From the NCBI GenBank assembly GCA_045585835.1, contig JAZMZG010000035.1, positions 1-8,102 on the forward strand: 8,102 bases of DNA, written 5' to 3'. Positions 5,686-8,102 of the stretch are shown one piece after another. Within the stretch, counting starts at the first letter, position 1, and each line of letters starts with the position of its first letter. Both the position numbers and the translations under genes were made by a program. The stretch comes from CALCTE01 sp045585835 (GTDB lineage Bacteria > Bacillota > Clostridia > Oscillospirales > CAG-272). Below the pieces are notes generated by a model, which saw only the letters and a list, made by a program, of their open reading frames with translations, did no database searches and had not been told where the DNA came from.

Positions 5686-6335
5686 GCGTAGAAATGCACA
5701 AATGTAAGAATCACGAATCGTGGTTGAAGAACAGGAAGAAGTACATCGGAGGCTCAGACGTTGCTTGCATACTCGGTTACAACCCGTGGAAAACCAACGT
5801 GCAACTCTACCGTGAGAAGAAGGGACTTGTCGAACCTGACGATTTATCCGATAACCCCCTCGTACAGTACGGCACACAAGCCGAAGAACACATTAGGGCG
5901 TTATTCCAACTCGATCACCCCGAATTAAAGGTTGAGTATGTCCCAAACAACTCATGGCATAACACGGAATTTCCGTTTGCAGCGGCTTCACTTGACGGCA
6001 GTAGTACAGACGAGAACGGCAGGAGGGGAATACTCGAAATCAAAACGGCTACGATAACAAACGGCCAGCAGAGCGCAAAATGGAAAGACCAAATACCAGA
6101 TAACTATTATTGTCAGGTGCTTTTTTATCTTGGCGTTACAGGTTTTGATTACGTTGATCTTCGGGCGCATCTAAAATACGAGTTTCCTGGCGAGCCGATT
6201 AAGGTGTGGATTAAGGACTATCACATTGAGCGTTCTGAGGTTGAAGAAGATGTAACGGCAGTCATGCAAGCAGCGGCGGACTTTGCAGACTTGTTGAAGA
6301 AGAATACGCCGCCGTCATTATTACTTACACTATAA
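5682..6335 (+). CDS. YqaJ-family (lambda exonuclease-like) phage recombination nuclease
   Basis: The product is 217 residues, matching the PD-(D/E)XK nuclease superfamily of YqaJ (PF09588) and lambda Exo. The N-terminal WLKNRKKYIGGSD (14-26) is the family signature, followed by GYNPWK (32-37) and Glu68 in YGTQAEEHIRALF. The catalytic core is Asp105 (AAASLDG) and the Glu119-x-Lys121 pair in ILEIKTA, with Gln145 in YYCQVLFYLGVTG completing the usual motif. The C terminus (TPPSLLLTL) looks natural for the family, so the protein appears full length. It would digest one strand of double-stranded ends to leave 3' tails for the annealase encoded two genes downstream. The start overlaps the winged-helix gene's stop. 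Confidence 0.93.
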   Translation: MSVEMHKCKNHESWLKNRKKYIGGSDVACILGYNPWKTNVQLYREKKGLVEPDDLSDNPLVQYGTQAEEHIRALFQLDHPELKVEYVPNNSWHNTEFPFAAASLDGSSTDENGRRGILEIKTATITNGQQSAKWKDQIPDNYYCQVLFYLGVTGFDYVDLRAHLKYEFPGEPIKVWIKDYHIERSEVEEDVTAVMQAAADFADLLKKNTPPSLLLTL

Positions 6336-6350
6336 GAAGGGAGATATTGA

Positions 6351-7103
6351 ATGAATTTTGAATTAAAGATTCAAGCACCAAAAACCAAACCTGTTGTTTG
6401 GAACTACGAAGAACTGAAAGAAAACCTCACAACCGCTTTAGCAGACTATCAGAGCCGTGTTTACACGGAAGATACGATTGCCGAAGCGAAAGAGGACAGA
6501 GCAAAGTTGAACAAGCTGAAAAAGGCTATCAACGATGAACGTATATCCCGTGAGAAGGAATATATGCAGCCGTTCAACGAGTTCAAGGCACAGGCGAAAG
6601 AGCTTTGCGACATGATTGACACCGCTTCGTCCGGCATTGGCGAGAAGATTGACGGTTTCGAGCAAAAGCGTGTTGCTGAGAAAATGGCGAAGATAAGAAC
6701 GTTATTTAACGAGATAGCAAGCCTCTATCCTATTGACTTCATCACATTGGAGAAGATACATAACGATAAGTGGCTGAACAAAGGCACATCTGAAAAGGCC
6801 ATCTCAAAAGAAATCACAGACATTTTCGAAAAGGCGGTAAAAGACCTTGATGTTATCCGCAAAATGCCGAGATACGCATTTGAAGCGGAAGAAGCCTACA
6901 AGACTTGCCTTGATTTGAATAAGGCATTGGCAGACGGCGAACGCATTGCAGAGATACAGGCACAAAAAGGTCAGGAAACCCAGGCAAGCGCAGAATCCGA
7001 AATTGCCGTTGAAATGTCTTTCAAGTGCAAGATCACAAAGACACAGGCACAGGCGCTTTCCGATTTTTGCAAGGCAAACGGAATCACATTACAGAGAATT
7101 TAA
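6351..7103 (+). CDS. DUF1351 phage protein of the recombination module
   Basis: The product is 250 residues, with AGAAGGGAG (6335-6343) seven bases before the ATG. It resembles DUF1351 (PF07083), a family regularly placed between YqaJ-type nucleases and RecT/Bet annealases in Firmicutes phages. The N-terminal part starts with strands, then residues 30-125 are a long charged helical region (AEAKEDRAKLNKLKKAINDE, then EKEYMQPFNEFKAQAKEL) suited to a coiled coil. Residues 195-222 are a Gln/Ala/Glu-rich linker. The last 28 residues (MSFKCKITKTQAQALSDF to the end, LQRI) look like the small terminal domain seen in many phage proteins of this context. Its role is not established; helping the nuclease and annealase cooperate is an inference from synteny. 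Confidence 0.88.
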   Translation: MNFELKIQAPKTKPVVWNYEELKENLTTALADYQSRVYTEDTIAEAKEDRAKLNKLKKAINDERISREKEYMQPFNEFKAQAKELCDMIDTASSGIGEKIDGFEQKRVAEKMAKIRTLFNEIASLYPIDFITLEKIHNDKWLNKGTSEKAISKEITDIFEKAVKDLDVIRKMPRYAFEAEEAYKTCLDLNKALADGERIAEIQAQKGQETQASAESEIAVEMSFKCKITKTQAQALSDFCKANGITLQRI

Positions 7104-7162
7104 CAAAGGAGAATATCACAAATGGCTATCAAAAATTCATTGACAAAGACACAGGCACAGGC
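7035..7162 (+). repeat. 20-bp direct repeat linking the DUF1351 and Bet genes
   Basis: The 20-base sequence beginning ACAAAGACACAGG occurs at 7035-7054 and again at 7143-7162, 108 bases apart. Both copies are read in the same frame and encode TKTQAQA, at residues 229-235 of the DUF1351 protein and 8-14 of the annealase. Deletion between the copies would fuse the two genes in frame. Confidence 0.85.
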
Positions 7163-7898
7163 AAGCGACAAGATTACTTACAATGCAAACGGTGAGGAAG
7201 TTAAAATCTCCCCCAAAATGATTAGGGACTATCTCGTAGCGGGTAACGGCACAGTAACGGATCAGGAAGTTGTTATGTTCTTGTCTCTTTGCAAGTTTCA
7301 GCACCTTAACCCGTTTATCAGGGAAGCATACCTGATTAAGTACGGTACTTCACCCGCTACTGTTGTAGTAGGTAAGGACGTTCTCTTGAAGCGAGCAATG
7401 CGTTCGGAGAAGTTCGGCGGTTTGTCCGCAGGCGTTATCGTAGTAAACGCGAACAACGAGATTGAGGAAAGAGAAGGTACTTTTGTTCTTCCTGACGAGA
7501 ATCTTGTAGGCGGTTGGGCGAAGGTAATCATCAAGGGTTACGAAGTACCATTCTATTCATCGGTAAGCATGAAGGAGTATTCCACGGGCAAGTCTAATTG
7601 GCTAACAAAACCCGCTACGATGATTCGCAAGGTTGCTATGGCACAGGCATTAAGAGAGGCGTTCCCCGAAGAAATGTCTGCGCTTTATGAGCAGGAAGAA
7701 GTAAGGGAAGTATCAGACATTCAGCTTGATACAACGCCCGTAAATGTGCCTGACGAGCCTTCCGAGGTTGCAAAGGTAAAAGAACCCGTACAGACGGTTG
7801 CAAAGGCAGCAGAGCCTACCCAGGGCGCACAGGAAAGCATAGACAACATCATGTTTCCCCCGATTCTTGGCGGTGAAGAACCCCCGTTTGAGGTTTAA
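7122..7898 (+). CDS. bet: Bet/RecT-family single-strand annealing recombinase
   Basis: The product is 258 residues, with AAAGGAG (7105-7111) ten bases before the ATG. The core LCKFQHLNPFIREAYLIKYG (residues 57-76), the segment VVVGKDVLLKRAMRSEKFGG, then EREGTFVLP, GGWAKVIIKGYEVP and finally PATMIRKVAMAQALREAFPE are hallmarks of the phage Bet branch of RecT (PF03837). It anneals complementary single strands, working with the 5' exonuclease encoded upstream. The C-terminal tail after about residue 195 is acidic and rich in Val, Pro and Ala, as expected for a disordered, partner-binding tail, and ends in a hydrophobic-acidic PPFEV that resembles SSB-type tips. The core is complete. Confidence 0.93.
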   Translation: MAIKNSLTKTQAQASDKITYNANGEEVKISPKMIRDYLVAGNGTVTDQEVVMFLSLCKFQHLNPFIREAYLIKYGTSPATVVVGKDVLLKRAMRSEKFGGLSAGVIVVNANNEIEEREGTFVLPDENLVGGWAKVIIKGYEVPFYSSVSMKEYSTGKSNWLTKPATMIRKVAMAQALREAFPEEMSALYEQEEVREVSDIQLDTTPVNVPDEPSEVAKVKEPVQTVAKAAEPTQGAQESIDNIMFPPILGGEEPPFEV

Positions 7899-7901
7899 GG
7901 C

Positions 7902-7931
7902 TTGATTTCCACCTGAACATTGGGTTAAAAT
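7902..7931 (+). promoter_or_regulatory. Possible promoter between bet and the replication gene
   Basis: TTGATT (7902-7907) and TAAAAT (7926-7931) are separated by 18 bases, a reasonable sigma-70 match just after the annealase stop codon. The predicted start of transcription is near 7938, just before the structured RNA region. The -35 matches consensus at four of six positions and the -10 at five, so strength is uncertain. Confidence 0.45.
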
Positions 7932-7937
7932 ACAAGT

Positions 7938-8036
7938 GTATGGTTGTATCGGTGTAGCAGACGATACACCAGGTACAACCTTATTTAGAGATTTACCCGA
8001 ATAGTTCCTGCTACGACTATTCGGGTTTATTTTTTA
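7938..8036 (+). ncRNA. Candidate two-hairpin structured RNA with complementary loops
   Basis: About 100 bases form two hairpins. Hairpin 1 (7941-7971) pairs TGG and TGTATCG with CGATACA and CCA, with one bulged T, and closes on the 10-base loop GTGTAGCAGA (7952-7961). Hairpin 2 (7995-8026) is a perfect 11-bp stem with the 10-base loop TCCTGCTACG (8006-8015) and is followed by a T-rich tract. Loop 1 contains GTAGCAG (7954-7960) and loop 2 contains CTGCTAC (8008-8014), exact reverse complements able to form a kissing interaction. A competing fold pairs GGTTGTA (7942-7948) with TACAACC (7974-7980) and GGTGTA with TACACC inside it. It could be an independent small RNA or the leader of the replication gene at 8048. 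I do not recognise it as a named RNA family. Confidence 0.6.
7995..8036 (+). terminator. Intrinsic terminator or attenuator before the replication gene
   Basis: ACCCGAATAGT (7995-8005) and ACTATTCGGGT (8016-8026) form a perfect 11-bp stem with a 10-base loop, followed by TTATTTTTTA. The T-tract runs directly into the ribosome binding site of the next gene (AAGGAG, 8036-8041), so read-through here decides whether that gene is expressed from upstream promoters. Confidence 0.85.
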
Positions 8037-8047
8037 AGGAGTGAAAA

Positions 8048-8102
8048 ATGTATCATTCTTTTGATGTTGACATAGCTTGTTTATACGGAGTAAATGAAGC
8101 AA
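8048..8102 (+). CDS. Start of a probable phage replication/DnaD-like protein, 3' truncated
   Basis: Eighteen codons are visible from the ATG at 8048, six bases after AAGGAG, reading MYHSFDVDIACLYGVNEA before the window ends. This opening strongly resembles Firmicutes phage replication or DnaD-like winged-helix proteins, which begin with FDVEIAKKYGVNEAI-type sequences. Placement right after the exonuclease-annealase module fits a replication gene. The fragment is too short to confirm the domain. Confidence 0.62.
   Translation, partial: MYHSFDVDIACLYGVNEA

Noticed and set aside
7938..8036. Guanidine-II (mini-ykkC) riboswitch
   Set aside because: Both hairpins have ACGA in or near the loop, which recalls the ACGR loops of that class. 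However, the loops here are 10 bases instead of tetraloops, the stems are much longer, and the downstream gene is not a transporter or carboxylase.
7899..8047. Retron or reverse-transcriptase-associated msr/msd RNA
   Set aside because: No reverse transcriptase gene is in the window, and the fold lacks the long inverted repeat flanking an msr/msd unit.

Overview
The window looks like part of a temperate phage or prophage of a Gram-positive Clostridia-type host, probably a gut or rumen member of Lachnospiraceae or Oscillospiraceae. This is inferred from strong AAGGAGG-type ribosome binding sites, short tightly packed genes all on the + strand, and protein families typical of Firmicutes phages. 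The standard bacterial code is used: TAA, TAG and TGA all serve as stops. There are no rRNA or tRNA genes, insertion sequences or CRISPR arrays.

Left block (1-1476). The window opens inside a gene for a phage-type PAPS-reductase-family (PP-loop) protein whose visible 5' end is a (GACA)n tandem repeat. A small single-pass membrane protein and a small sigma-70 region-4-like regulator follow. Just after the regulator lies a tandem TGTC motif (candidate late-promoter element) and then a clear intrinsic terminator.

Middle block (1507-4879). Seven small genes follow. The first encodes a papain-like Cys/His/Asp protein. Next come a Tyr/Pro-rich protein with a beta domain and a short helical Gln/Asn-rich protein. 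After an AT-rich, repeat-laden gap with a terminator come a Gly/Asn- and Cys-rich protein (TTG start), a beta-sandwich protein, a low-complexity Arg/Gly/Tyr/Ser protein and a small helical protein. I know of no function for this set; it looks like a co-expressed structural or surface cassette. A second intrinsic terminator closes it.

Right block (4941-8102). A good sigma-70-type promoter overlapping a palindrome drives an early-type operon: an XRE-family regulator, an unknown protein, a small winged-helix protein, a YqaJ/lambda-exonuclease-like nuclease, a DUF1351 protein and a Bet/RecT-type annealase. The nuclease would resect DNA ends and the annealase would pair the strands, a Red-like two-component recombination system. 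The block ends at the start of a likely phage replication protein.

The most interesting non-coding element lies between the annealase and the replication gene (about 7938-8036). It consists of a promoter-like sequence, a hairpin with a 10-nt loop and a terminator hairpin with a 10-nt loop, and the two loops carry a perfect 7-nt complementarity (GTAGCAG and CTGCTAC). It could be a small phage RNA or an attenuator leader for the replication gene.
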